Assembly (NCBI RefSeq): GCF_900112045.1
Contig: NZ_FOJW01000002.1
Span: forward strand, 131,962-195,961
Reading direction: 5' to 3'
Source: Lentibacillus halodurans
GTDB lineage: Bacteria; Bacillota; Bacilli; Bacillales; Amphibacillaceae
Length of the DNA: 64,000 nucleotides
A program made the translations under genes and the position numbers. Positions 27,554 through 35,787 of this stretch are shown here, piece by piece (the stretch's first letter is position 1; every line of letters begins with the position of its first letter). The notes under the pieces were generated by a model. The model saw only the letters and a list, made by a program, of their open reading frames with translations, did not search any database and had not been told where the DNA came from.

Positions 27554-27571
27554 TGGTCACATATTGGTCAC
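27554..27571 (+). repeat. Paired TGGTCAC repeats inside attL
   Basis: TGGTCAC occurs at 27554 and 27565, about 75 bases inside the junction. A similar pair lies about 120 bases inside attR. They are candidates for integrase arm-binding sites. Confidence 0.5.
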
Positions 27572-27671
27572 GTACTTACATAGAACATAATATTTTTTGC
27601 TGAATTTGAAGGAATTCACAAAAATTTGTAGAATTAATACATTATTAACACTAAAAAGGTGTGTGTTTGTA

Positions 27672-28754
27672 TTGAACTCAATAGCAGATATAGCTTTAAT
27701 AAACGATGTAATAAATCTTCCCAAAACCACATTACAAGAATTATGTACAGATTTAAATTTGGATAACAAGGGTTATAAAGCTGACCTAGTTACACGTATA
27801 TATGACTATATACAACAACACCGAGGTTCGCAAAGTGAAATTTTTGAGTCATCTAAGCAAAAGTTACTTGCCGGAAAGACTGCTTTGACTTGGTATAAGT
27901 TGGATAACAGTATAACAAGTGATGAATTTAGAGAATTAGTTACTGAGAAAAGTGATGCTAACCCTTTTGAAACTGTCGATATTCCAATTCTAACTGAATT
28001 GACTACTTCACCATCTTTGTTAAGTGGTGCTGTTGGTTTAAATGAAAATGAAGTTTATCTTAGATTTGCCTATAAAAGTGGTGTCCGTCAAGATCCCTAT
28101 GGTACTGATATAACAACTACTCCTAAAAGTGGCTTTTCAACCGTTTACTTTGATTCAAATTCGAGCATTTTAGAAATAAGAGGGGACACCCGAAAAGCTG
28201 ATGAAATTGCTAGTATAGTTGCAGGTCTTCTTGACCAAAGAGTTAACTTAGAACCGGTTGAAATTCCTTTTAATCAAACAATTGGTCAAATTGCAGATAA
28301 TTTAGAGGGTGAACTAATAGATGCTACTTCTAAACCTGAATTTATTCTTGAAGACTTTGACGAAGAACAGACCAATGCTGTTGGGAATGTTTTATTGGCT
28401 TTAGACGAATTTTTTAGTACTAATGATACTGAATTATTGGAGGAGCAACTAAATTACGCCAATCAAGCATTCGATAATCAAATCACGGTTCCTTTCTCTG
28501 CTCTAATCCTTTCCGGAATGGGAAAAGTTGGATTGGGAGGTCAAAGAGAAATACGAGGATTACCACTTTATGATTATTTAAACCCAAATTTACAACATCA
28601 AGGTGGATACATTCGATTTAACTTTCATGAGGCTGGTTTGGAAAAATCTTATACCATAAGGGTGGGAATGACAACAAAAAGTATTTATTTCTCTACTCCA
28701 TCAACAGAAGATGTAATTAGTCATGTAAGAAGTAACGTTATCTTAAATATTTAA
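27672..28754 (+). CDS. SAP-domain protein of unknown function, island cargo
   Basis: 360 residues from a TTG start that follows AAAAAGGTG by about 10 bases; a longer reading from 27597 lacks a ribosome site. The N-terminus (about residues 16-48: LPKTTLQELCTDLNLDNKGY followed by KADLVTRIYDYI) is a SAP-type helix-extension-helix, a DNA-binding motif. The remainder is mixed alpha/beta and I do not recognise it; a KSYTIRVGMTTKSIYF strand pair lies near the C-terminus. It is 27 bases before the winged-helix/zinc-ribbon gene, so they probably form an operon. The location next to attL and integrase is a usual spot for defence cargo, which is inference only. Confidence 0.75.
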   Translation: MNSIADIALINDVINLPKTTLQELCTDLNLDNKGYKADLVTRIYDYIQQHRGSQSEIFESSKQKLLAGKTALTWYKLDNSITSDEFRELVTEKSDANPFETVDIPILTELTTSPSLLSGAVGLNENEVYLRFAYKSGVRQDPYGTDITTTPKSGFSTVYFDSNSSILEIRGDTRKADEIASIVAGLLDQRVNLEPVEIPFNQTIGQIADNLEGELIDATSKPEFILEDFDEEQTNAVGNVLLALDEFFSTNDTELLEEQLNYANQAFDNQITVPFSALILSGMGKVGLGGQREIRGLPLYDYLNPNLQHQGGYIRFNFHEAGLEKSYTIRVGMTTKSIYFSTPSTEDVISHVRSNVILNI

Positions 28755-28781
28755 CTATGCTTTAGTAAAGGGGGATTCCTT

Positions 28782-29177
28782 ATGGCGCCGAAATTTGCAA
28801 AAAGAAAGAAGATAATAGAATTTGTGGAAATGGCTGCCACTGGCCCAGTAGGAGGATTTTATCCTACTGCTGTTTCAAAATATATTGATTCCTCACTTGA
28901 AGAAGTATTAGAATTCTTATTGGGTCTAACCGAAACTGAAGAACTTACTCTTGTTTGGGAATTAAGGTGTCCTGATTTTTCTTGTGGAAATATAATTGAG
29001 TTAAGCCAAGAGGAAAGAAGTAATAAAGAAATCGAATGTAATAAATGTGGAACTGAATTTGAATTACAAGACAGCGACTTTTATCCACGATTTGATATTA
29101 ACCCAGAATATAAAGAATATATTAAAGAAGAAAATAAGAATAAAAAAAAACAAATATTATCCCTGCAACCTCATTAG
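28782..29177 (+). CDS. Winged-helix / zinc-ribbon protein, 0-frame part
   Basis: 131 residues as read. The first part looks like a winged helix (RKKIIEFVEMAATGPVGGFY then AVSKYIDSSLEEVLEFLLGL). A zinc ribbon follows, with one pair in CPDFSCGN and the second in CNKCGTEF (about residues 66-90). GGGGGATTCCTT precedes the ATG. At 29142-29150 there is an A9 run, after which this frame stops within nine codons, while the -1 frame stays open for 161 more codons. The intended product is therefore probably a fused protein of about 284 residues. Function unknown. Confidence 0.7.
   Translation: MAPKFAKRKKIIEFVEMAATGPVGGFYPTAVSKYIDSSLEEVLEFLLGLTETEELTLVWELRCPDFSCGNIIELSQEERSNKEIECNKCGTEFELQDSDFYPRFDINPEYKEYIKEENKNKKKQILSLQPH
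29142..29150 (+). other. A9 run: probable -1 frameshift site or frameshift mutation
   Basis: Nine A residues read AAA-AAA-AAA in the zero frame. A -1 slip continues directly into the open frame that ends at 29635. This can be transcriptional slippage, ribosomal frameshifting, a real inactivating indel, or a homopolymer sequencing error. Confidence 0.6.
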
Positions 29178-29635
29178 TTGGGAATCCAACTTCTTTATAT
29201 GACAAAGTGGTAAAGAATCTTAGTGATGACTCAAAGCGTACTCTCATGAAAAATTCACCTGATATTGTTATCGATAAATTGCAAATTGTAATGGAGGGCG
29301 ATGGTTTTTTGGAAGATAAAAGTAGAAATATATCTGACTTAAGAGATGTAACCATGGGAGACAACTTTAACCAAGGGGATAATGTTTCTCAAACAAGTAT
29401 TAAGCAGACCCCAGAGTTGCGAGAGGTTTTAGAACAATTAAAAGAAGAAATCAAAAATATTCCCTCTGCCGATAAACAAGAGGTAGCAGAAATGCATTAT
29501 GATTTGTTAGAGGAATATATTGAACAAAATGAGCCATCTAAAATTAAAAAGTCTTTGATTGCTCTAAATGAAATACTCTCCACTTCCGGATCGATATTTA
29601 CAATTGCTGATCAGTTCGGAATTTCTATATCATAA
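29150..29635 (+). CDS. C-terminal part of the frameshifted module protein
   Basis: The first in-frame GTG (29207) has no ribosome site, so this is best read as a continuation of the previous gene after a -1 slip. It encodes about 161 residues: a linker, a stretch KLQIVMEGDGFLEDKSRN, then a strand repeat with MGDNFNQGDNVSQTSI that resembles the Gly-Asp-Asn stretches seen in signalling or effector-adaptor proteins. A helical segment (ELREVLEQLKEEIKNIPSAD) and a hydrophobic end close the protein. No family recognised. A terminator follows directly. Confidence 0.55.
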   Translation, partial: TNIIPATSLVGNPTSLYDKVVKNLSDDSKRTLMKNSPDIVIDKLQIVMEGDGFLEDKSRNISDLRDVTMGDNFNQGDNVSQTSIKQTPELREVLEQLKEEIKNIPSADKQEVAEMHYDLLEEYIEQNEPSKIKKSLIALNEILSTSGSIFTIADQFGISIS

Positions 29636-29638
29636 ATA

Positions 29639-29675
29639 GAAGCAAAAAAACCCTTTAGAAGGGTTCTTTTGCTTC
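29639..29675. terminator. Bidirectional terminator between cargo module and integrase
   Basis: GAAGCAAAA and an inner AACCC pair with GGGTT and TTTTGCTTC. It separates convergent transcripts and overlaps the integrase stop region. Confidence 0.8.
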
Positions 29676-30852
29676 ACAAATTAATCACGTAGGGTAAATT
29701 GGTCTCTTTGATGGTGTTTTCATCATTGTTACTTGGTTTATTCCCGAAAAGCATGTTTCCAAATTGTTCGGCTGTTTCTTCTTGCATATTAGGCAGCAGA
29801 TGACTATAAGTATCCAATGTCATTCGGGTATCAGCATGTCCAAGTCTCTCTGAAACGACTTTTGGATGTGCGCCTTGTTTTAATAATAATGAGGCATGTG
29901 TATGCCGCAAATCGTGGAAGCTTATTTTTTTGAGATTGGCCTTTTTAATCTGAGCGTAGAAGTTGCGTAATAAGTTTCTAGGGTGTAGGGGCGTGCCTTC
30001 CTGTGTGGCAATTACTAATCCATGATCTGAATAAAAGGTACCGGATTTTAATTTTTCCTTGGCTTGATTAACTTTATGTTTATTCAGCTCATGCATCAAT
30101 TGATCTGGTAAGGCAATTGTCCTGGCTCCGGCAGCTGTCTTAGTTGAATTCTTCAATTCTCCAAAGTGACTCAGTGTTTGACGTACATTTAAAACGCCTC
30201 GGTCAAAATCAATATCTTTCCATCGGAGACCTAAAATTTCGCTTTGTCTCATGCCTGTGTTTATAGCAATTTGATAAACAATATAATATCTGTTGGTTTT
30301 AGTTACTTCTAAAAAATGTTGGACTTCATCGAGATCCCAAACTTCCACTTCTTTCTTCTGTACTTTTGGAAGTTCAATGAACTCAGTGACATTCTTAGGA
30401 ATATACTCGAATTTCACACCTTGCTTAAGCGCCTGACTAAGAAACTTATGAACATTTCTGATATTATCGTTAGACAATCCTTTTTCCTGACTGAGAGTAT
30501 GATATAACTGTTGTACATGCATTGCTGATAAATCAGGTAACATAATCTCTCCGATATAAGGAATCACATGACTGTTTACGGTTCTGCTATATTTCAAGTA
30601 GGTGTTTTCACCAACGGTCAATTGTTTATTCTTTAACCATTCACTTAAAAATTCATTCATTGTAATTTTCTTTGGTTCAACGTATGTACCGCTGTTTAAT
30701 TCATGGAGCATTTCTGTCATTGCTTTATGTGCTTCTTTCTTAGTTTTGAACCCTCGTTTCTTCTTTTGCTTACGCTTTCCGTTAATTCCCTTACCCATTT
30801 CAATGACATAATACCAACTTGTTTTATCCTTTCTAACAGATCCTGAATACAT
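29674..30852 (-). CDS. int: Tyrosine-recombinase integrase of the island
   Basis: 392 residues with the architecture of Gram-positive element integrases: an N-terminal arm-binding domain (SVRKDKTSWYYVIEMGKG; GFKTKKEAHKAM), a core-binding SAM-like domain (about 65-150) and the catalytic domain. The active-site residues are seen as GMRQSEILGLRW (Arg), HDLRHTHASLLLKQG (His-x-x-Arg), RLGHADTRMT (His) and DTYSHLL (Tyr nucleophile). It should catalyse integration into tRNA-Val. Downstream in its own direction lies the cargo module, convergent. Confidence 0.95.
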   Translation of the reverse strand: MYSGSVRKDKTSWYYVIEMGKGINGKRKQKKKRGFKTKKEAHKAMTEMLHELNSGTYVEPKKITMNEFLSEWLKNKQLTVGENTYLKYSRTVNSHVIPYIGEIMLPDLSAMHVQQLYHTLSQEKGLSNDNIRNVHKFLSQALKQGVKFEYIPKNVTEFIELPKVQKKEVEVWDLDEVQHFLEVTKTNRYYIVYQIAINTGMRQSEILGLRWKDIDFDRGVLNVRQTLSHFGELKNSTKTAAGARTIALPDQLMHELNKHKVNQAKEKLKSGTFYSDHGLVIATQEGTPLHPRNLLRNFYAQIKKANLKKISFHDLRHTHASLLLKQGAHPKVVSERLGHADTRMTLDTYSHLLPNMQEETAEQFGNMLFGNKPSNNDENTIKETNLPYVINL

Positions 30853-30890
30853 AAAAATTCCTCCTTTTTATAAATAGATGGCAGAGAAGT

Positions 30891-31067
30891 TTAAGCTTCT
30901 CCACCATTTAGCCACTGAAAGAATACATCTTTTGAGACTTTAATTCTTCTCCCTATACGCACTACATGAAATTGACCTGAATTCACGAGCTCATATGCCT
31001 GGCGTCTCCCAATACCTAAAATTTCTTGAATGTCAGTAACATCTAATGCTTCTGGATATTGATACAT
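30891..31067 (-). CDS. xis: Excisionase-like MerR/HTH_17 small protein
   Basis: 58 residues, starting MYQYPEALDVTDIQEILGIG and continuing RRQAYELVNSGQF, then VVRIGRRIKVSKDVFFQWL. This is the classical excisionase-family helix-turn-helix with its wing. It lies between integrase and repressor on the same strand. It should bend DNA for excision and direct the integrase toward attL x attR recombination. A GGAGT lies before the ATG. Confidence 0.85.
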   Translation of the reverse strand: MYQYPEALDVTDIQEILGIGRRQAYELVNSGQFHVVRIGRRIKVSKDVFFQWLNGGEA

Positions 31068-31073
31068 GAAATA

Positions 31074-31754
31074 TCACTCCTTATGTTCAGTTATTTGGAT
31101 ATCGGTCAATTCATTATAAGGTGTTGAAACAGTATCGTGCGCTTCTGATAAAGGTGAACGTTTTAATGCTTTATTCCATTCGTTAGAAGATAGGTTTTCA
31201 GGATTCAGTTCCACTGATTGAATAATCTGGCTTAAAGCGGTAGTAAGTTCCATTTCTGTCATTGGTTTATTGTATCGATATAGTAATTTCCCTTTCTCTT
31301 GGGGGGTTTTTTCATGAACAATAACTGAAATTCTGCGTCTATTCTGCCAACCTTGTCCATTATTGTTTAAATCGCTAGTATAGTATTCTTTTTCACCAAT
31401 TACGATGCTGTCAAAATCATCAAAGTTCATATCAACATCAACAACATCATCGGTTGGGCCGATAGAAAATAAATTATTGTTTGTATTGTAATATTCATCA
31501 GTGAATACCTGTATCGATACATTAAACTCTTTGGCCAAAGTATGTATCACATTAAAAGAGGGCTTTTTTGATTCACCTCTTTCAATAGATGTTATTGTCT
31601 GGGATGCTATTCCGGTTCTTTTTGAGATAGAATTTGTTGTGTAAATTTCAGGGTCTATCTCATCCATAAGTTTTCTTCTGATTAAGCGTAATCGTTCACC
31701 AAGACTACTGTTCTTGAGAATATTTAACTCAATGGAAGTAATGCTTGTTGCCAT
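31074..31754 (-). CDS. XRE-family transcriptional repressor
   Basis: 226 residues with an N-terminal Cro/C1-type helix-turn-helix (LGERLRLIRRKL; TGIASQTITSIERGESKKPS) over about residues 18-75. The C-terminal domain is unrecognised, acidic in the middle, and without a clear peptidase motif. AGGAGG lies 7 bases before the ATG. It diverges from the replication-type gene across only 93 bases, so it is the likely master switch between integrated and mobile states. Confidence 0.85.
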   Translation of the reverse strand: MATSITSIELNILKNSSLGERLRLIRRKLMDEIDPEIYTTNSISKRTGIASQTITSIERGESKKPSFNVIHTLAKEFNVSIQVFTDEYYNTNNNLFSIGPTDDVVDVDMNFDDFDSIVIGEKEYYTSDLNNNGQGWQNRRRISVIVHEKTPQEKGKLLYRYNKPMTEMELTTALSQIIQSVELNPENLSSNEWNKALKRSPLSEAHDTVSTPYNELTDIQITEHKE

Positions 31755-31847
31755 AAAATAACCTCCTATAAATTTCCTTTACACTATTATAACAGTTTGG
31801 TAGTATTTAAACAAGAAAAATTAATGGAAGGAAGTGGAGATGAGAAA

Positions 31848-32660
31848 ATGCCAATAAATACATCAAACCATACATTTATTGTTGAAAGATCTATATTTAG
31901 CAACACCTTTCCAGAGCTTAAAGAAGACCGTCTAAGAGTTTATTTACTTATGTGCAGGGTAGTGGGTGCTAAAAAAGATGGTATCTGTTTTATGAGTATT
32001 AAAACGATATCAAATGAAGTGAACTTAACCGAGCATCGTACAAGGAAAGCAATTGAATGGCTTTGTGAGAAACACTTTATAAAAAAAGTAAGAAGATGGA
32101 AACAGAGTAATGTATATGTTGTGTTGGTTACTCCGGACTATGATCCAGTGAAGAAACAATATTACTCAAATGAAGATATAGATAGAGGTCGTCTTAGCAT
32201 GAAAGATACACTTAATGGATATGTTGAGTTACCAGTTGAAGTAATGGCGGGTTCCATATTACGAGATAAAACATTATGGACTGATCGAAAAATAAGGATA
32301 TTTGGCCAGTTATATCTTTATCATTGGATTGATGAATTTGGTGGAGTAGATCCTAAGGTCGTTCAAGTGAAAAAGAATACAATGTATATAAGCGAGTTAT
32401 TTAGCTATACAATTGGTTGTTCATCACAGGATATAATAAGTGTAATTCGATGGTTAATCAGGGAAGGTTTTGCATCAAAAGCCAAAACTGTGTACCGTCA
32501 AAATCCCAACTCAATCTTTAAAGAAATACAATATATTGGTGATGCGGTAAAAACTAATAAACTACCTAGCGATACACTAATTGACGTTATTAGAATGAAC
32601 TGTATACCAAGTTTGAAACTGAAAAATGCAATTGATAGAACAGGGGGAAGAATTGCATGA
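31848..32660 (+). CDS. Replication-initiator-like winged-helix protein
   Basis: 270 residues from the ATG preceded by GGAGATGA. Residues about 20-80 form a helix-turn-helix (GICFMSIKTISNEVNLTEHR, then KAIEWLCEKHFIKKV) like the N-terminal domain of small plasmid or phage initiators. The C-terminal half has a second such unit (ISELFSYTIGCSSQDIISVI, then IREGFASKA). No nuclease or ATPase motif was seen. Position opposite the repressor suggests the first gene of the replication/excision transcript. Role inferred, not shown. Confidence 0.6.
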   Translation: MPINTSNHTFIVERSIFSNTFPELKEDRLRVYLLMCRVVGAKKDGICFMSIKTISNEVNLTEHRTRKAIEWLCEKHFIKKVRRWKQSNVYVVLVTPDYDPVKKQYYSNEDIDRGRLSMKDTLNGYVELPVEVMAGSILRDKTLWTDRKIRIFGQLYLYHWIDEFGGVDPKVVQVKKNTMYISELFSYTIGCSSQDIISVIRWLIREGFASKAKTVYRQNPNSIFKEIQYIGDAVKTNKLPSDTLIDVIRMNCIPSLKLKNAIDRTGGRIA

Positions 32661-33445
32661 TGACACAAACATCACAACAAAAACAATTACCTAATGTAAT
32701 AATGTCACAAAGAAAGGGAAATGCAATTATCCAAATTAAAGATGAGCCATTAGTAAAAACGAGGCCTCAATATCCACACGAAATCATCCAAGATCATTCT
32801 ATGATGATGTTTCAGCAACTGATTATGAAGAGGGGCAGAGCAGCATTAAGAAGTAAATCATTGAATGTATTTCGTAATGCATTGAATGTTGAAATTGAAA
32901 TAATAACTTTACAACCATCGGATCAATTCTACTTAGAAAAGGTATTAAAGGCAATTTTTGATGGATTAAATAAGCATGTGATTTATGATGATCGGATTAT
33001 AAATAACGCACAAGTATGGTTGAAACAAGCAAATAAGAAGTATCCCAATACTATTATTAAAGTAGCTCTTGAGGATTGTATAAATGGGAATAGTATAAGT
33101 TTTAATTGTAAGCTTCCTTGTATTGAGAAGAAAGAAGCGGTTGTGTACGATATCGGAGGAGTTTTGACGCCATCTTCTCAATCAATTGTAGAACAGAAGA
33201 CCATTGAGCAGGCCTTGAAAAAACATGCAAGTAATGTGTCTGGAAACACCCAGTATGATATATGCCATATGCTGTTTTGCACGCACAATGATACAAAAGA
33301 TGTCGACAACATGTTTATGATCTACATAAATGCAATACGTAGGTTAGGTTTGTTTAATCATTCAAGTAACATAGGTATCGGTATGTATAAACGACATGCG
33401 AAACCAGGGGAAGAGCAGACAATAATAAATCTACTATCCAAGTGA
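32657..33445 (+). CDS. Possible RusA-like resolvase-fold protein
   Basis: 262 residues, overlapping the previous gene by 4 bases (ATGA), so translationally coupled. Two segments are reminiscent of RusA Holliday-junction resolvases: FYLEKVLKAIFDGLNKHVIY then DDRIINNAQVWLK (about residues 95-130), and DVDNMFMIYINAIRRLGLF (about 220-238). In the first, the usual early catalytic Asp is not visible. The assignment is weak; it may instead be an uncharacterised element protein. Confidence 0.4.
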   Translation: MMTQTSQQKQLPNVIMSQRKGNAIIQIKDEPLVKTRPQYPHEIIQDHSMMMFQQLIMKRGRAALRSKSLNVFRNALNVEIEIITLQPSDQFYLEKVLKAIFDGLNKHVIYDDRIINNAQVWLKQANKKYPNTIIKVALEDCINGNSISFNCKLPCIEKKEAVVYDIGGVLTPSSQSIVEQKTIEQALKKHASNVSGNTQYDICHMLFCTHNDTKDVDNMFMIYINAIRRLGLFNHSSNIGIGMYKRHAKPGEEQTIINLLSK

Positions 33446-33798
33446 ACTGCACACCTCCTTAAGCTACGTATGGCAAGGTACATACAGTCATTATGCATAT
33501 ACATATTCTCAAGGAATGATAGATCGTAAGTGTCTCACTATAATTAATCCTTTATCATGTTGTGTATGTCGACGAGATGATATCAGGTTTTTTATAAAAA
33601 TTTCATTCCCAATGTTACAATTTTGGCTTGTAGCTGATTACTACAAAGTGAACGGCATTTATAACCAATTCCTGACAACACGTAAAATGAATCTGCACCT
33701 TAAAATGCTGACATAGCAGCATTGTTGTCTATCATGATTCAGGTGCCGAGCATAATTATCATTAAACATGTAAATGTTAGCCCATTACGTTATTTTTT

Positions 33799-33828
33799 AG
33801 GGAGAGTCAATGTCCACTGACTCTCCCT
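33799..33828 (+). promoter_or_regulatory. Perfect hairpin enclosing a ribosome site and start codon
   Basis: AGGGAGAGTCA pairs with TGACTCTCCCT, 11 bp without mismatch, around the 8-base loop ATGTCCAC. The 5' arm contains the Shine-Dalgarno AGGGAG and the loop begins with the ATG of a 38-codon frame. No U-tract follows, so it is not an obvious terminator. It could mask translation. Confidence 0.65.
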
Positions 33829-33926
33829 ATATTTTGCTTCCATTTGAAATTAGAAATCAATTAGATGAATGGTTAAATGATGGCAATGTTGCTGAAGCTT
33901 ATATTACAGAATTAACATTACACTAA
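33810..33926 (+). CDS. Possible 38-residue protein with sequestered start
   Basis: The frame reads MSTDSPYILLPFEIRNQLDE then WLNDGNVAEAYITELTLH. The second half is protein-like (amphipathic helix) and AGGGAG is ideally spaced before the ATG. Family not recognised. It could be a real small regulator of the element or the remnant of a longer gene. Confidence 0.4.
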   Translation: MSTDSPYILLPFEIRNQLDEWLNDGNVAEAYITELTLH

Positions 33927-34190
33927 AAATCTTATACAATCCATTGTTACAATTTCCATTTTTTTAGATATATATAAAGTAAAATTTTTTTGCGAATAAT
34001 TATGTATTGACTCAATCAGTTTTCATTTTAAAAAATGCTGTTATGACAGGAGTTTTGTGTTTGTTGATACCTGGTTTTGAGAAAATGTTTAATGAAATTA
34101 GTCATCTTTAGCCCAACTTATGATGAAATAGATGGGAAGCCAGTGATGGCACTGGCTTCCAGTTGTCACACTGTCTTCCCAATAAGATTT

Positions 34191-34799
34191 TTATAGATAT
34201 CCTTTTTCTTTTAAGCTAGTATATTTTTCATGGCCGATAATAAGTGAATCGAGCAATTCAATACCTACCATTTTCCCCACATCTGCTAGTCGTCTTGTTA
34301 CGTGGATATCCTCCTGACTGGGCTGCGGTGAACCCGAAGGATGGTTGTGTGCACATACAGCACTTGCGCAACTTCTGCGTATCAAATGTTTGAACACTTC
34401 CCTTGGATGGGCTATTGATGCATTCAATGAGCCGATAAATACTGTTTCACGAAATAACACTTCATTTTTCGTGTTTAGTCCAAGAACTACAAAATGTTCT
34501 CTGTCTGCGTATTGAAGATCCTTCAAATACTCAAATCCATCTTCAGGTGAACGAATCGTAAATCGTTGTTCAACCGGGCATGGATTCATACGAGCAAGTT
34601 GTAGTGCGGCGATAATTTGTTTCGCTTTCACTTGCCCAATACCTTTGATTTGCAAAAGTTCTTCTTCCGTTACATCCAACAACTCTTGGATAGATGGGTA
34701 GCGGCTGAATAGTTCATTCACTACATAACTGTCTTCCTTTTCGCGAGTTGTTGTTGCCAATAGGTTTTTAAAAGTGATTTTATCAATTGAATTGTTCAT
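34191..34799 (-). CDS. radC: RadC-family JAB-domain protein
   Basis: 202 residues. An N-terminal helix-hairpin-helix region (ELLQIKGIGQVKAKQIIAAL) precedes the JAB/MPN+ metalloprotein domain with HLIRRSCASAVCAHNHPSGS and PSQEDIHVTRRLADVGK (HxH...D zinc motif), ending LLDSLIIGHEKYTSLKEKGY. RadC-like proteins are frequent on mobile elements and their exact role is unsettled. GGAGG lies 8 bases before the chosen ATG. Confidence 0.92.
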   Translation of the reverse strand: MNNSIDKITFKNLLATTTREKEDSYVVNELFSRYPSIQELLDVTEEELLQIKGIGQVKAKQIIAALQLARMNPCPVEQRFTIRSPEDGFEYLKDLQYADREHFVVLGLNTKNEVLFRETVFIGSLNASIAHPREVFKHLIRRSCASAVCAHNHPSGSPQPSQEDIHVTRRLADVGKMVGIELLDSLIIGHEKYTSLKEKGYL

Positions 34800-34964
34800 T
34801 ATAAATTCCTCCATTATTGTTTGATTGAATTAAAAAAGGAGAGACGATATACGCCCCTCCTAATTGAGTGAATAACTGTTATGAGATACAATGTAACTAA
34901 GCGATAATGCTAGTGTCCTTAAGCTGAGTTCATGCGCTGATGAGCTCATCTTTTTTGTGCATTA

Positions 34965-35003
34965 AAAAGCCCATTGACTGCATTTGCAATCTCATGGGCT
35001 TTT
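34965..35003 (-). terminator. Terminator of the leftward 35-kb transcript
   Basis: On the minus strand AAAAGCCCAT pairs with ATGGGCTTTT, followed by more T residues. It abuts the stop codon of the next leftward gene. Confidence 0.8.
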
Positions 35004-35763
35004 AATGATCATCTTGTGTATTTGGTTTTCTCACCTCCTGATATGCCTCCTTTAGATGGAGTAGATCCCTTATAAAATCAGATGCCTGTTTCTTTGTCAG
35101 CTGTGTGCTACGTTCAACACCATATGTCATCTTCATGATCTCTTTTGCAACTTCTGTTGACATATCGATGTCATTGACGATGCGAAATATCGTATACAGC
35201 TGAGGCTTCACAACGAATTCATCACCCCTTTTAGTGTTGGATTGTCGCGGAAAACTCTCGATATCTTGTGTGAACAATCCACTTGAACGTGTTGCTGAAA
35301 GAACAGCATCAATCAAAGCACGTTTCTTCGCCATCTTCAGCACTGTGTTTACGATTGTATAAGGATCTTGATGTTGAAATGATGATTCCTTGCTATTGCA
35401 TGAACCCAGACCCTCAGACTCGACGATTCCATTATCTTTACGTGTGAGTGTCGTCTTTACTTCATAGGCAAATATGCCGGATTCCCACTGTTCAATGCGG
35501 TTGACGACTTCAGCTGTTTTCGTGAAACCGAATGCATCACATAGCTTTTCTGCACCAGGCTTTAGTAACGTTGGTTTTGAAAAGCCTTGTACTAAACCGT
35601 AATCAACTCCTTTCACCATGGCGTCTTGAACGAATTGTTGTAGCTCATTAATTCGTTGTTGTGATTCAGTCGATGATACAACGACGTTAGGTAAGAACAG
35701 AGAATTTGCTTCGCTGTTACTTGAAAATGGCACAATATTATTCGTTTGTTTATCTGTCGTCAT
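35002..35763 (-). CDS. Mobile-element protein of unknown function
   Basis: 253 residues. A conserved-looking core reads KGVDYGLVQGFSKPTLLKPG followed by AEKLCDAFGF (about residues 55-83), then a strand-rich region (FAYEVKTTLTRKDNGIVESE) and QDPYTIVNTVLKMAKKRALI. The arrangement recalls phage-type single-strand-annealing or Erf/Rad52-like proteins, but I see no decisive motif. GGGGGTGA precedes the ATG. Likely co-transcribed with the next upstream genes and radC. Confidence 0.55.
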   Translation of the reverse strand: MTTDKQTNNIVPFSSNSEANSLFLPNVVVSSTESQQRINELQQFVQDAMVKGVDYGLVQGFSKPTLLKPGAEKLCDAFGFTKTAEVVNRIEQWESGIFAYEVKTTLTRKDNGIVESEGLGSCNSKESSFQHQDPYTIVNTVLKMAKKRALIDAVLSATRSSGLFTQDIESFPRQSNTKRGDEFVVKPQLYTIFRIVNDIDMSTEVAKEIMKMTYGVERSTQLTKKQASDFIRDLLHLKEAYQEVRKPNTQDDH

Positions 35764-35787
35764 TTTATATCACCCCCTTTCAATGGA

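Larger units (their letters stand above)
33446..34190. other. Mostly non-coding stretch of the island
   Basis: About 745 bases. Apart from a 38-codon frame with a hairpin start (33810) I find no gene; the 66-codon frame at 33516 has no ribosome site. A/T-rich DNA here could hold an origin or regulatory sites, but no iteron set was found. Confidence 0.4.

Noticed and set aside
33516-33716. 66-codon open frame in the island
   Set aside because: No ribosome site and no protein-like pattern; treated as chance.
33799-33828. Simple Rho-independent terminator
   Set aside because: The stem is perfect but no T-tract follows and it encloses a ribosome site and ATG, so a regulatory reading is preferred.
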